DNA from: Adiantum capillus-veneris
Lineage: Eukaryota; Streptophyta; Polypodiopsida; Polypodiales; Pteridaceae
Reading direction: 5' to 3'
DNA: 64,000 nt
Assembly: GCA_014529385.2 (NCBI GenBank)
Contig: CM043944.1
Coordinates: 86,579,884 to 86,643,883 of the forward strand
The position numbers and the translations under genes were made by a program. This document shows positions 42,401 through 54,981 of this stretch, piece after piece. How positions within the stretch are numbered: the first letter of the stretch is position 1; every line of letters starts with the position of its first letter. A model generated the notes under the pieces. The model did no database searches, was not told where the DNA came from, and saw nothing but the letters and a program-made list of their open reading frames with translations.

Positions 42401-45400
42401 TTCACACATTGACCTTCAAACAATAGAGATAGATTCTTTCAATAGATCTAGCTTGGATAGGTGGTGGACCTTCAAACCGCCTTGGGCTCAAACTTCCATA
42501 ACACAATGGATAGTAGGTTGGACAATGTTGGACCTCTAACCAAAACCATCCATGCTATCAGAGTAGAGATAGGACTATTCACTAGAGTGAGCTTGGACAG
42601 GTGGTTGACCTTCAAACCACATAGGGCTAATCTACATAATACAATTGCTAGTAGGTTGGAGAGGTGATGGTCCATTACCCAAACCATCCATGGTACTAAA
42701 CATAGTAGTTACAGTCCATTCACACATTGACCTTGAAACATTAGAGGTAGCTTCTCTCAAAAGAGCTAGCTTGGACAGGTGGTGGACCTTCAAACCACCT
42801 TTGGCTAAAACCTCAATAACACAATGAATAGTAGTTTGACAAGTGTTAGAACTCTACCCCAAACCATCCACACTATAAGAGTACGTAGGGATAGGAATAT
42901 TCAATAGAGTTAGCTTGGACAGGTGGTGGACCTTCGAACCACCTCGGCTAAAATCTCCATAACATAATGGTTAGTAGGTTGGCCAAGTAATGGACCTCTA
43001 TCCCAAACCCTCCAAGGTAGTAAACAAAGTAGCTAGACTCCATTCACACTCTAACCTTCAAACAAGAGTGATAGATTCTTTCAATAGAGCTAGCTTGGAT
43101 AGGTGGTGGATCTTCAAACAACCTTGGGCTAAAACCTCCATAACACAATGGTTAGTAGGTTGGAAAAGTGGTGGACCTATATCCCAAACCATCAATGGTA
43201 GTAAAAATAGTAGCTCTACTCTATTCACACATTGACCTTCAAGCAATAGAGATAGCTTTTTTAATGGATCTAGCTTGGGCAGGTGGTGGACCTTCAAACC
43301 ACCTTGCACTAAAACCTTAATAACACAATGGATAGTAGGTTGAAAAAGTGTTGGACCTCTATCCCAAACCATCGACGTCATCAGACTAGAGATAGGACTA
43401 TTCAATAGATCTACCTTGGATAGGTGATGGACCTTCAAACCACCATGGGATAAAACCTCCTTTACACAATGGTTATTAGGTTGGAGAAGTACCCCTAACC
43501 ATCCAAGTGACCAGACTAGAGATAGGACTATTCAATAGAGCTAGCTTGGACGGTTGGTGGGCCTATAAACAACCTTGGGCTAAAACCTCAATAACACAAT
43601 AGATACTAGGTTGGACAAGTGGTGGAACTATGCCCCAAACCATCCATGGTAGTAAAAAAAGTAGCTACACTCCATTCACTCCATTCAAAGGAGCTAGCTT
43701 GGACATGTGGTGAATCTTTAAATAATCTTGGGCTAAAACCTCCATAACACAATGGATAGTAGGTTGGACAAGTGGTCGATCTTTACCCCAAACGATCCAT
43801 GGTAGTAAACAAAGTAGCTACACTCCAGTACACACTGACTTTAAAACAATAGAGATAGATTTGTTTAATAGATCTAATTTGGATAGGTGGTGGACCTTCA
43901 AACTAACCTGGGCTAGAACCTCTAGAACACAATGGAAAGTAGGTTGGACAAGTGGTGGACCTTTGCCCCAAACCATACATGGTAGTGAACATAGTAGCTA
44001 CACTCCATTCACAAATTGACCTTCAAACAATAGAGATAGCCTTTTTCAATAGAGCTAACTTGGACAGGTAGTGGACCTTCAAACCACCTTGGACTTAAAC
44101 CTCCATAACACAATGGCTAGTAGGTTGGACAAGTGATGGTCCTCTACCCAAACCATCCATGGTAGTAGACATAGTAGTTACACTCCATTCACACATTGAC
44201 CTTCAAATAGTAGAGATAGCTTCTTTCAATAGAGTTAGCTTGGACATGTGCTGGAATTTCAAACCACCTTGAGCTAAAACCTCAATAACACAATGGATAG
44301 TATGTTGTACAAGTGCTAGATCTCTATCCCAAACCATCCACGCTATCAGAGTAGAGATAGGACTATTCAAAAGAGCTAGCTTGGACAGATGGTGGACTTT
44401 CAAACCACCTTGGGCTAAAACCTCAATAACACAATGGTTAGTAAGTTGGACAAGTGATGGACCTCTGTCCCAAACCCTCCATGGTAGTAAACAAAGTAGC
44501 TACACTCCATTCACACTTTAACCTTCAAACAATAGTAATAGATTATTTCGATAGAGCTAGCTTGGATAGGTGTTGGATATTCAAACAACCTTAGGCCAAA
44601 ACCTCCATAACGCAATTGTTAGTAGGTTGGACAAGTGGTGGACCTCTATCCCAAACCATCAATGGTAGTCAACATAGTAGCTCTACTCCATTCACACATT
44701 CACCTTCAAACAACAGAGATAGCTTTTTTCAATAGATGTAGCTTGGACAGGTGGTGGACCTTCAAACCATCTTGGGCTAAAACCTCAATAACACAATGGA
44801 TAGTAGGTTGAAAAAGTGTTGGACCTCTACCCCAAACCATCCACCTGATTAGACTAGAGATAGGACTATTCAATAGAACTATCTTGGGCAGGTCATGGAC
44901 CTTCAAACCACCTTGGACTAAAACCTTCATTACACAATGGTTAGTATGTTGGACAAGTGGTGGGCATCTTGCCCAAACCATCCATGGTAGTAAGCATAGT
45001 AGCTACACTACATTCACAGATTGACATTCAAACCACATAGGGCTAAAACCTCCATAACACAATTTATAGTAGGTTGGACAAGTGGTGGACCTCTACCCCA
45101 AACCATCCATGGTACTAAACATAGTAGTTACACTCCATTCACACATTGACCTTCAAAGAATAGAGATAGCTTCTTTTAATAGAGCTAGCTTAGACATGTG
45201 GTGGACCTTTAAACCACCTTGGGCTAAAAACTTTATTACACAACGGATAGTAGGTTGAACAAGTGGTGGACGTTTACCCCAGACCATCCATGGTAGTAAA
45301 CATACTAGCTACACTGCATTCACACATTGACCTTCAAAAAATAGAGATACGACTATTGTGAATATAGCTAGCTTGGATAGGTGGTGGACCTTCAAACCAC

Positions 45401-46095
45401 CTTGGGCTAAAACCTTTATAATACAAGGGATAGTAGGTTGTTCACACATTCACCTTGAAACAATAGAGATAGCTTCTATCAATAGATCTAGCTTGGACAA
45501 GTGTGGACCTTCAAACCAACTAGGGCACAAACCTCCATAACACGATGGATAGTAGGTTGGACAAGCGGTGGACCTCTTCCCCAAACCATCCATGCTAATA
45601 GACATAGTAGCTACACTCCATTCACACATTGACCTTGAAACAACACAGATAGCTTGTTTCAATAGAACTATCTTGGACAGGTGGTCGACCTTCAAACCAC
45701 CTTGGGCTAAAACCTCCATAACACAATGGATAGTAGGTTGGACAAGGGGTGGACCTATGTCCCAAACCATCCATGGTAGTAAACATAGTAGCTACACTCA
45801 ATTCACGTGTTGAACTTGAAACAATAGAGATAGCTTGTTTCAATAGAGCTAGCTTGGACAGGTGGTGTACCTTCAAGTCACCTTGGGCTAAAGCCTCCAT
45901 AACACAATGGATAGTAGGTTGGATAAGTGGTGGACCTTTGTCCCAAACCATTCATGCTTATAGACATAGTAGCTACACTCCATTCACACATTGACCTTGA
46001 AACAAAAGAGATAGCTTGTTTCAGTAGAGCTAGCTTGGACAAGTGGTGGACCTACAAACCACCTTGGAAGTAGGTTGGACAAGTGGTGGACTATA
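33474..46095 (+). repeat. Core-motif array beta: 12.6-kb satellite with higher-order structure
   Basis: The monomer is about 150-185 bp and holds two cores: type A (GGTTGGACAAGTGGTGGACC followed by TCTACCCCAAACC) and type B (GCTTGGACAGGTGGTGGACC followed by TTCAAACCACCTTGG). The A-to-B stretch has a long form (GTAGTAAACATAGTAGCTAC ... ACACATTGACCTTCAAAC) and a form about 40 bp shorter (ATGCTATCAGAGTAGAGATA). Higher-order periods are visible. ACCATCCCTGGTAG markers fall at 34657, 36121, 37441 and 40258. ACCATCAACATG markers fall at 35209, 36672, 37942 and 40808. The rare variant TGGACAAGCGGTGGACC occurs at 38181 and 41048. The many 60-140 codon frames inside are translations of the repeat and are not genes. 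Confidence 0.95.
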
Positions 46096-46130
46096 TTATT
46101 TAGTAAAAACTGAATTTGTTTTTTTTCCAG

Positions 46131-46701
46131 GAAGATATGGCACCAAAAATAAATGTTACAAGGGTGGCTGTCTCAATTGACTATACTTGCAATGATCAAA
46201 GGAATTGGTATCTAGATATACATGGTGTTGAGGGTGCACAATTTCATAAGGTGCATCTATTTATTGCAAAGAAAGAGAATGATAGTCTATTTGAAGACGT
46301 TGGCCAAGTAGTGGAAGCCTCTATCTCTACAGTTGATGGTCATCCACAGGTAGAATGCATTGATATTGTAGTCCCAATGAATCAAGAATTCCAATTATAT
46401 CCAGGAGCATATGCATTTTCACGCATGTCTCAAAATAAATATGAGACAATGTTTTCTTGAGGATGGAATATTGAAGAGTCAACTCAAGGTGTCACAACTG
46501 ATCACCTTCAAAGCTCCATCATCGCCACACTACAGGGAAAGAGGGTGAAATCTTCACGACCACCTATAAACAAGAAAGTCAAAGTGCAGAAAGTAGCACC
46601 TAAGAAGACTAGTTCTATTTTGGATGTAGACAATGCATCTCTAGCATCCTCAACACAAGGTTCAACGTCCAAGATGAGCGACTTCCACATGTTTAAAATT
46701 G
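46131..46701 (+). pseudogene. Upstream exon(s) of the FCP1-like gene, with one in-frame TGA
   Basis: A strong acceptor (TTTGTTTTTTTTCCAG, ending 46130) lies 40 bp after the last repeat core, followed by ATG at 46137 (MAPKINVTRVAVSIDYT). The frame runs to a TGA at 46458-46460 and then stays open in the same frame for about 80 more codons, with a basic NLS-like stretch (GKRVKSSRPPINKKVKVQK) and a Ser-rich end. Ending the exon at 46701 and splicing to 46755 would keep the phase and fuse it with the phosphatase-like frame, though the 53-nt intron this needs is short for a plant. The TGA means either a disabled copy, another splice pattern or a sequencing error. The N-terminal domain is not recognised. 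Confidence 0.5.
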
Positions 46702-46754
46702 GTGATTTAGATTCTAGTGATTTTTGAGAAACCAATGTTATTTGTGTTTTTTAG

Positions 46755-47968
46755 ATTCGCAAATTGGGATAGATAAGGCCCCTGTGGTTGAGTCCGCAAT
46801 TGTTGAACCCCTTGATTCTATTATTTATGACATGCCCAAGGTGGATGATACATCTATACCAAAGACTGGTGATGTGCACCTTGAGCAAGCTTGCAACAGT
46901 GAGAATAAAGAAATGCCTACTCCAACAATACAACCTACTTCAAAAGAGACTAAAATGTCTGTTCAAGAGCCATTTCCATTTGTTGCTAATTCATCTAGTG
47001 AAGATGTTGAGAAATCCATACTCACAATTATTTTGGACTTGAATGGTCTACTATTGAAACGCTCCCCTCAGCCGTCCTCACACCACCAGTCAGTGCAACT
47101 AGATCCAAAAAGATATATTATACTTAGGCCAGGTTGCATCCAATTCTTGAAGACTATATTACAGAGGTTTAATGTTGCAATTTGGTCAACGGCTACTAGG
47201 AACAATGTGCTTCAAATTCTTAAAGCACTAGAGAGCTTAGCAAAAGGTACATTTCCTTTCTTTGCAATTTGGAATCAAGAAGGTTGCTACACTTGTCAAA
47301 GCAATAAATTATTTAGACCTGACAATCGAACCGTTGAGGCAATGTTCAAGCCTCTAGCTAAAATTTCCATGGGGTATGAATGTGACCCACAAAGAACAGT
47401 GCTTATTGATGACTCTTCTTACAAGGGATGCATTTCCCCTGCAAACAATTGTATTTTTCCATCCCAATTTGATGGTGAAAAACTGGTTGACAATATGCTC
47501 TTGGAGGAGTTGCGTCCCTACTTGTTTGAGCTGGATGAGACAAGGGATGTGCAGAATTTCATTGCCTCTAATCGTTACGGACAACCAGCATTGACAAATA
47601 AGAGTGAATATAAAGAAATCAAAGATGATTGGAAGCAAAAAAAAAAAGATTCTTGGTCAGTCAAGGTGTTCTTTACAAGAAGGATAACTCCTGCAAAATA
47701 TGACAAAGGTGAAGCTATCCTTGAAGGCAAACACAATCGAGCAAGTGACAAAACCGACAACAATGACATCAGACTATCCCAAATACAAGATATACTAGAA
47801 AAGGAAGGTACAACTGTTGAAAGCATGAAGGCACCACAGTTGATCAATCTAGCTAGGCAATTGGGATGTACTACAAAGGGACCATTGAAGGAAAACACTG
47901 CAAAGGCTTATATAAACAAGGTCAAAGCTGAGAACAATCTTCTAAGGCTAAATAAAACACCCCCCTAA
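46755..47968 (+). CDS. FCP1/NIF-like HAD-fold phosphatase domain protein
   Basis: The open frame (first in-frame ATG at 46724) is preceded by an acceptor TGTGTTTTTTAG at 46754, so the exon probably starts at 46755. After about 100 low-complexity residues come the HAD/FCP1 motifs: motif I ILDLNGLLL (near 47030-47055), motif II AIWSTATRNNV (near 47180) and motif III VLIDDSSYK (near 47400), then DVQNFIASNRYGQPA, as in plant FCP1-homology proteins. Motif I has DLN where catalytic FCP1 enzymes have DLDGT, so phosphatase activity is doubtful; DLNG variants are common in this plant subfamily. The C-terminus is Lys-rich and ends in a SAP-like helix pair (MKAPQLINLARQLGC). Stop TAA at 47966 is followed by a donor-like AAG|GTACCT. 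Repeats with the 18-bp core lie on both sides. Confidence 0.8.
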
Positions 47969-47969
47969 G

Positions 47970-48054
47970 GTACCTTTTATGACTTGAACCTTGTTTCGCA
48001 TACTTGAATATACATGTGCATGGTATCAAATTTTCTTTTTGTTTCTTCTTGCAG
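47970..48054 (+). other. Probable 85-bp intron in the 3' untranslated region
   Basis: A donor-like AAG|GTACCTTTT begins one base after the stop codon and an acceptor TTTGTTTCTTCTTGCAG ends at 48054. The next exon would contain array-gamma core copies, so the mature RNA could carry the motif. Splice sites are inferred from sequence only. Confidence 0.5.
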
Positions 48055-48084
48055 GTCTCAAAAAAAACAATCTCTAGATATTCC

Positions 48085-48450
48085 ATGGAGCAAGCTTGGA
48101 CAGGTGGTGGACCTTTTGGTAAAGCCCCTCATGGGAAACATATCACAAGTCCTCCATGTAGTGAGAAGGAAAACATTTAACAAAGAGCCTAAGAGGTTGG
48201 ATAGGTGGTGGACCTTGCACCTTTTCTCCCATTCCCAATCTAGTCTAGATATCCACCACTATATTGTATAAAGTGTAGCTTGGACAAGTGGTAGAACTTG
48301 AAACAAGAGACCCCTCATCATCAATCCTAGTTTGGACCTATGGTAGATCTTACTTTTTTCTCATTCATAGTGGAGTCTAGCCTAGCCAGGTGGTAGACCT
48401 TACTTTTCTCCATGCTTCAAAGAAGCATAGCTTGGAGAAATGGTGAAGCT
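48085..48450 (+). repeat. Core-motif array gamma, dispersed copies
   Basis: Core variants occur near 48093 (CTTGGACAGGTGGTGGACC), 48196 (GTTGGATAGGTGGTGGACC), 48273 (CTTGGACAAGTGGTAGAAC), 48331, 48382 and 48430, increasingly degenerate. The sequence between them is unlike that of the alpha or beta arrays. The last lies about 50 bp before the copia fragment. Confidence 0.7.
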
Positions 48451-48490
48451 TTGTAAGGTTTCAATTGGGATTTGTTTATAGCAATGAGTC

Positions 48491-50103
48491 ATGCGACCTC
48501 CTGATAGGTTTGTTCCATCTATGAACTATGTCATGTTGACTGATTGCAATGAGCCTTCATGTTACAAGGAAGCAGTGCAAATGAAGGACTCCGGGAATTG
48601 GCAATTGGCCATGCAGTCAGAGATGACAGCTCTGCATAAAAACCAGACATGGAAGCTAGTTAAATTACCACAGGGCAAAAAGGCTCTACCTTGTAAATGG
48701 GTTTACAGGTATAAGATCACCGCTCATGATAGTCAGCCAAAGTACAAAGCAAGGCTTGTTGCCAAGGGCTTTAAGCAAGAACAAGGCATTGACTTTGATG
48801 AAGTCTTCTCTCCAGTGGTCAAGATGACTACATTGAGATGCTTTCTTGTATTGGTTGCCATATTAGATTTGGTGTTGCACCAAATGGATGTCAAGACAGC
48901 GTTCTTGCATGGTGATTTAGATGTGGAAATTTACATGCAGCAGCCAGAAGGGTTTGTTGAGAAAGGCAAGGAAGATTTGGTATGCCAGTTGTTAAAGAGT
49001 CTTTATGGCTTAAAACAATCACTGAGGGAATGGTACCATAAGTTCCACAAGTTTATTCTTTCTCAAGACTACAAACGTAGTGAGTTTGATCACTGACTAT
49101 ATACAAAGAAGGCTAAGGATGGCAGTTGGCTGATCCTTATTTTGTATGTGGATGACATGTTGATTGCTGGCAAGCACTTGGAAGAAATTTCAGCTTTGAA
49201 GTCAAAGATGGCAAAATCGTTTGACATGAAAGATATGGGTGAGGCAAGTCATATACTTGGTATGCGCATTGAGAGAGACAGATCAAAGAAGTTGATTTGG
49301 TTATCTCAAACAAAGTATATTGACAAGGTTTTGCAACGTTCCAATATGGAGAAGGAAAAGGCATTGAGTGTTCCATTGCCACCATATGTGAAACTTAGCA
49401 AACAAGATTGTCCTGTGTCTGAGGAAGAACATGCTGAAATGGATAAGATTCCATATGCGTCTGCAGTGGGTAGTTTATGTATGCAATGATTGCTACTCGC
49501 CCAGACATTGCATTTGCAGTGGGAGTAGTAAGTCGATACATGTCAAACCTAGGCAAGAAACATTGGGAGGCAGTGAAAGGAATATTGAGATACCTGAAAG
49601 CTACAAAGAGTATGCGTATATGCTATGGGAGTCAGGAGCTAAGTGTAAAGGGTTTTATAGACTCAGATGATACAGGTGACTTAAACAACCGAAGGTCTAC
49701 GTCAGGGTATGTCTTTACATTGGCTGGTGGAGCAGTATCATGGCATTCTAGATTACAAGATTGTGTTACTCAGTCTACTACAGAGGCTGAATATGTTGCA
49801 GCATCAGAGGCATGCAAAGAATCAATTTGGCTTAATCGACTAGTAACAGATTTGGGAATCAAAGAAGAGATGCCTGTGTTATATTGTGATAGTCAAAGTT
49901 CTATACAATTGGCTCGCAATCCAGTTTATCACTCAAAGACAAAGCATGTGGATGTGAAGTATCATTTCATCAGGGAAATGCTTGAGGATAAGCAACTTCA
50001 GCTTGTCAAAGTTCACACCACAAAAAATCCTGCTGATCTACTTACAAAAGGACTTCCCTCAGAGAACTTTGCGCATTTTTGCAAGCAGTTAGGTGTAGGG
50101 TAG
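48491..50103 (+). pseudogene. Copia (Tork/Tnt1-like) RT and RNase H fragment
   Basis: Begins abruptly inside the linker before RT (MRPPDRFVPSMNYV), so gag, protease and integrase are absent. RT has WKLVKLPQGKKALPCKWV, HQMDVKTAFLHGDL, LKSLYGLKQS and, after a TGA at 49094, the catalytic YVDD at 49145-49156. A one-base deletion near 49477 shifts the frame at GSLMYAM. RNase H follows with GFIDSDD, STTEAEYVA, LYCDSQSSIQLA and KNPADLLTK. One stop and one frameshift are the only lesions, so the copy is fairly young. It ends with a stop at 50101, 80 bp before the polypurine tract. Confidence 0.92.
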
Positions 50104-50180
50104 TACATCACTTCTCTACATCTCTTGTATATTAGCTTGTATAGTAGCTTCTCTCACACTTAAAGTACCACATTGGACTT

Positions 50181-50385
50181 TAAGTGGGAGGTTGTTGGGG
50201 TATAAAGCCCAATGTGGTCGCCCAGGTAAGTGGCAGGGCCGCCAGGTATGTACACATATTCTTTTGTAAAAACCTAATAAGAACTCACTATGCTCTACAC
50301 ATTACAGTAGAGCGAGTTCACCATATCGTCGTGCTCTTCTTCTCTCACTCTCTCTCGCGTCACACTTCCGCTTGTACTCCTTCAA
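50181..50385 (+). repeat. Copia 3' polypurine tract and 3' LTR
   Basis: TTAAGTGGGAGGT (50180-50192) is followed by TGTTGGGGTATAAAG, the usual copia tract and LTR start. The pair ACCACATTGG (50167-50176) and CCAATGTGGT (about 50209-50218) forms a perfect 10-bp inverted repeat across the junction. The right LTR edge is uncertain; it is drawn at the G run that begins at 50386. No 5' LTR is in the window. Confidence 0.65.

Positions 50386-50417
<32 letters not shown>
50386..50417. repeat. (G)32 run
   Basis: Thirty-two consecutive G, followed by an AGAG-rich stretch. A potential G-quadruplex; length may be affected by sequencing. Confidence 0.95.
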
Positions 50418-50418
<1 letters not shown>

Positions 50419-50459
50419 GAAAGAGAGACAGAGGGAGAGCGCGGGTTACCTCTTTGCTT

Positions 50460-50616
50460 GAGCGCTGAAAACTCAGATCTGATTTTTTGGGCTTTCTCGA
50501 TTTATTTTTTACCCCTGTCGGCGTCGCTATGGGTGTCACTATATGTGACGCCGTGGATTTTTCACTTTTGAGCGTCGCACTGCGAGCGTCGCTAATGTGA
50601 AGTACCTCTTGTAGTG
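50460..50616 (-). mobile_element. Terminus of a CACTA (En/Spm) DNA transposon
   Basis: The right edge reads CTCTTGTAGTG, the complement of CACTACAAGAG, the conserved start of plant CACTA elements. Inside it are GCGTCGC motifs at about 50520, 50573 and 50587, plus GTGTCAC and an inverted GTGACGC, matching the short subterminal transposase-binding repeats of this superfamily. The other terminus was not found, so this is a solo or truncated end. The left limit is drawn where the motifs stop. Confidence 0.7.
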
Positions 50617-50801
50617 CCAAGAGCCTAAATGGCGGTTATGGGTTTGCATGTTGCTCGTCTTTGGCTTCGCAAATTGGGCTTGGAGTTTTCTATCACGGGC
50701 TTCCTTTTGGGTGGTAGTTGGTTGACAGCCCTATGGCAGCAAGGGTCTATTTCTTGGAGTTTTACAAAGCACCGAGAAAACTTTACCGAGCGAACACAAA
50801 A

Positions 50802-52463
<1,662 letters not shown>

Positions 52464-52535
<72 letters not shown>
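52464..52535. repeat. (CT)n microsatellite, 72 bp
   Basis: Perfect CT run, 27 bp left of the Gypsy-D 5' LTR. The element therefore inserted very near, but not in, the run. Confidence 0.98.
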
Positions 52536-52538
<3 letters not shown>

Positions 52539-52562
52539 TTTGGCCAAATTGTCAGATACTAT

Positions 52563-54934
52563 TGATAGCTGTTTTTCGGCTCTTTGTAATTGTCACAGTG
52601 AGTTACCTCACCCTACCAAAATCACCCAAACACTGTGGCTATCCCTACCATTTCACTATATATAGGCGTATGTGAGTTAGGGAACTTTCCCCATATTTTC
52701 TTTAAAACCCTCAGCTAGCTAGTCACTGGGCTAGTTGAGCCAAAAAAATAAAAAAAATAAAAATTATAAGTATATTATGGCCCATTTGTGTGTAAATATT
52801 TCATTGTATATAGGGCCTAAATAAAAGGATTTTTTCATAATTATTTTGGTATTTATTTAAATATTTCTACCTAGGTGTGTGTTATTTATGCTCTGTACAT
52901 TGCCTCACCATTACCACAATTTTTCTTACCATTTTTTATACTCTTTATTCCATATAGAAATATTTTCATGTAAGCTTCTCTTATATTTGGTGTAACTCCA
53001 CCCCAACAAAAATCCAAAAAAACTAGTTTTATTTATGTGTATATTTTTTCACTATTGTGATTTTTCCCTTCCTACATCTATTTTGTTTTGTTTTTTCCTA
53101 AAAAATTAGAACACCAAAAATATTTATGGTAGCCTCATAATGAGAGAGATTTCTTTTGACCCCTTTATATTTTTTCCACTTATATTATTTATATTTGACA
53201 TGTACATATTTTTTCGACCCCTCAATTTTTGATTTTCTTAGTTGTACTATTCACTTATATCATAATCTCAACAATATCTTCAATTATAGACCTACCAAAT
53301 AAGGTCAAGGGTAGGTGGCATGTATACATGCACTATGGAGGGCTCACTCTTGGAGGTATTCAAAAGAATCATCCAAAGAAGGACCCCACAAGGACCTTGT
53401 GCAGTGGAAAAAAACGGTCGGTTTTGCTGAATTTTTAAAGTTCACTTGCTCTCCGAATTTGAAAAGGTGATACAAACAAAAGTTGTAGCTCGTGGGCTGA
53501 ACTTTTGCCTCAACTTTTTCCACATTTTTTTGAGCTATGAGCTGTGAGCTATGATTTTATTAGTGGACCCCAGTTTTCCCATGCTATGCAGCCACACTCT
53601 CTCTTCCACTTTATCATTTTCCTCTTTCACACACACTTCTCCACTCATCATCCCCACCTCTCTCACCACTCCTCTCTGCACCCTACTCACCTTCTCCTCA
53701 ACCTTGAAGAATAAGAGAAACCATGGTGAACTCATACCTCCCACACACAATTCCATTCCAAAATTGACCACCTAGTCTCATTTTTCCTCCTCCAATTTAC
53801 CCATATCTATCAAAAAAACCACAAAATTCAGCCTCTTCTCTTAAAAGACAGCATCATGGTGGTTGATTACTCAGCTTCAATTACCTTGTCTCTCAAGGAA
53901 GGTCAAGAGTGGAGAAAAAATGTACCGTCAAAGCTAGTGGACCGTCAACAAGCGTCAAAATTGGCCCTACTCAAGACACTTGGAGCATCAACCTTGTAAG
54001 AAATCCACCTTTTCTTACCTCTTAAGAGTTTTTCTTCCTTATTTGTATTCTACATGGATACTCCCATTGTAAATATCCAATTCCATTTGTAAATTAATAC
54101 TAACTCTACTAGCACTAACCCACTATGAAAAGTCCTATCACCTCCATTTCTCTCCTCTCTCTTTCCCCACCAACTTCTTGATAATTCCAAGCAAAAGAAA
54201 TTAGATAAATTGCTGAAAATCTAACCCAACCATGGTTAGAGGAGTAACCCTAGCCTTCAAAATTGCTATAAAAGGAGGGTGTAGCTAGCACAAAAGGGGG
54301 GAGCCATAAGCAAGAGCACTATGCTATAGCTTGAGAAGCCAAGCTCAACCTCTCTAGAAGGAGCTCTTGAGTGGAAGCTCATTGTCTTATGCATGTGCAT
54401 GTGTTGTAATAGGGGATTAGCAAGGGAACTCTATGCCATTGTAAGAGAGAGAGTGATCATTCAATTGAGAGTAGGAAATCTATCATTTCTCCTACTAGTG
54501 TAAGCCCAACATTTGCTGAATCAAGGAGGGTGGATTTGGACTAAGCTTGGATACTTTGTCTCCCTTCCAACGTGAAGTAATGGACAACAATGATGCGTAA
54601 GTGTCTTGGTGTTTTTTGTTAAAGTTCTTGATAGCTTGTCTCTGGTGTTGTCATCAATCTAGCCATAAATTCCACATACTGTAAGAGGGCGACAGGGTGG
54701 AGAGGACTCCCCTGGCTTTAAGACAGTGATTGGGGTGGCTTTTCTTGTGATGTGTTGTGGTGAAATTTACGCAAGCTATGTTGAACAAATACTAATCTCA
54801 CTTTGATTTGTCATGACAGATTTGTAAGAAGGTATTAATGCAACAAGCACCCCCTCCCCCTTTCTCTCTCTTTCTTAAAAATATAGTGGTGTTTGCTTGA
54901 TCATTGCCAATACGTTTCAAAGCAACCCGAGCAC

Positions 54935-54981
<47 letters not shown>

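Noticed and set aside
33474-46095. Dozens of 60-140 codon frames with LDRWWTFKPPWAK or WTSGGPL motifs
   Set aside because: They are translations of the tandem repeat in all frames and both strands, with no long continuous frame or start context.
33474-46095. CRISPR-like pattern of short repeats with spacers
   Set aside because: The spacers are themselves repeated and similar, the units are 60-130 bp apart, no cas genes occur, and the context is plant nuclear DNA.
33474-46095. CENP-B box analogue
   Set aside because: The array layout is reminiscent, but the core does not match the CENP-B box sequence; no centromere evidence is visible.
46458-46460. TGA as selenocysteine or programmed readthrough
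   Set aside because: No SECIS-like element or readthrough context was recognised, and land plants lack selenoprotein machinery. Mutation or alternative splicing is simpler.
53229-53775. Conserved short ORFs present twice (also at 62202-62748)
   Set aside because: They are in the Gypsy-D LTRs, and identity reflects LTR duplication, not gene conservation.
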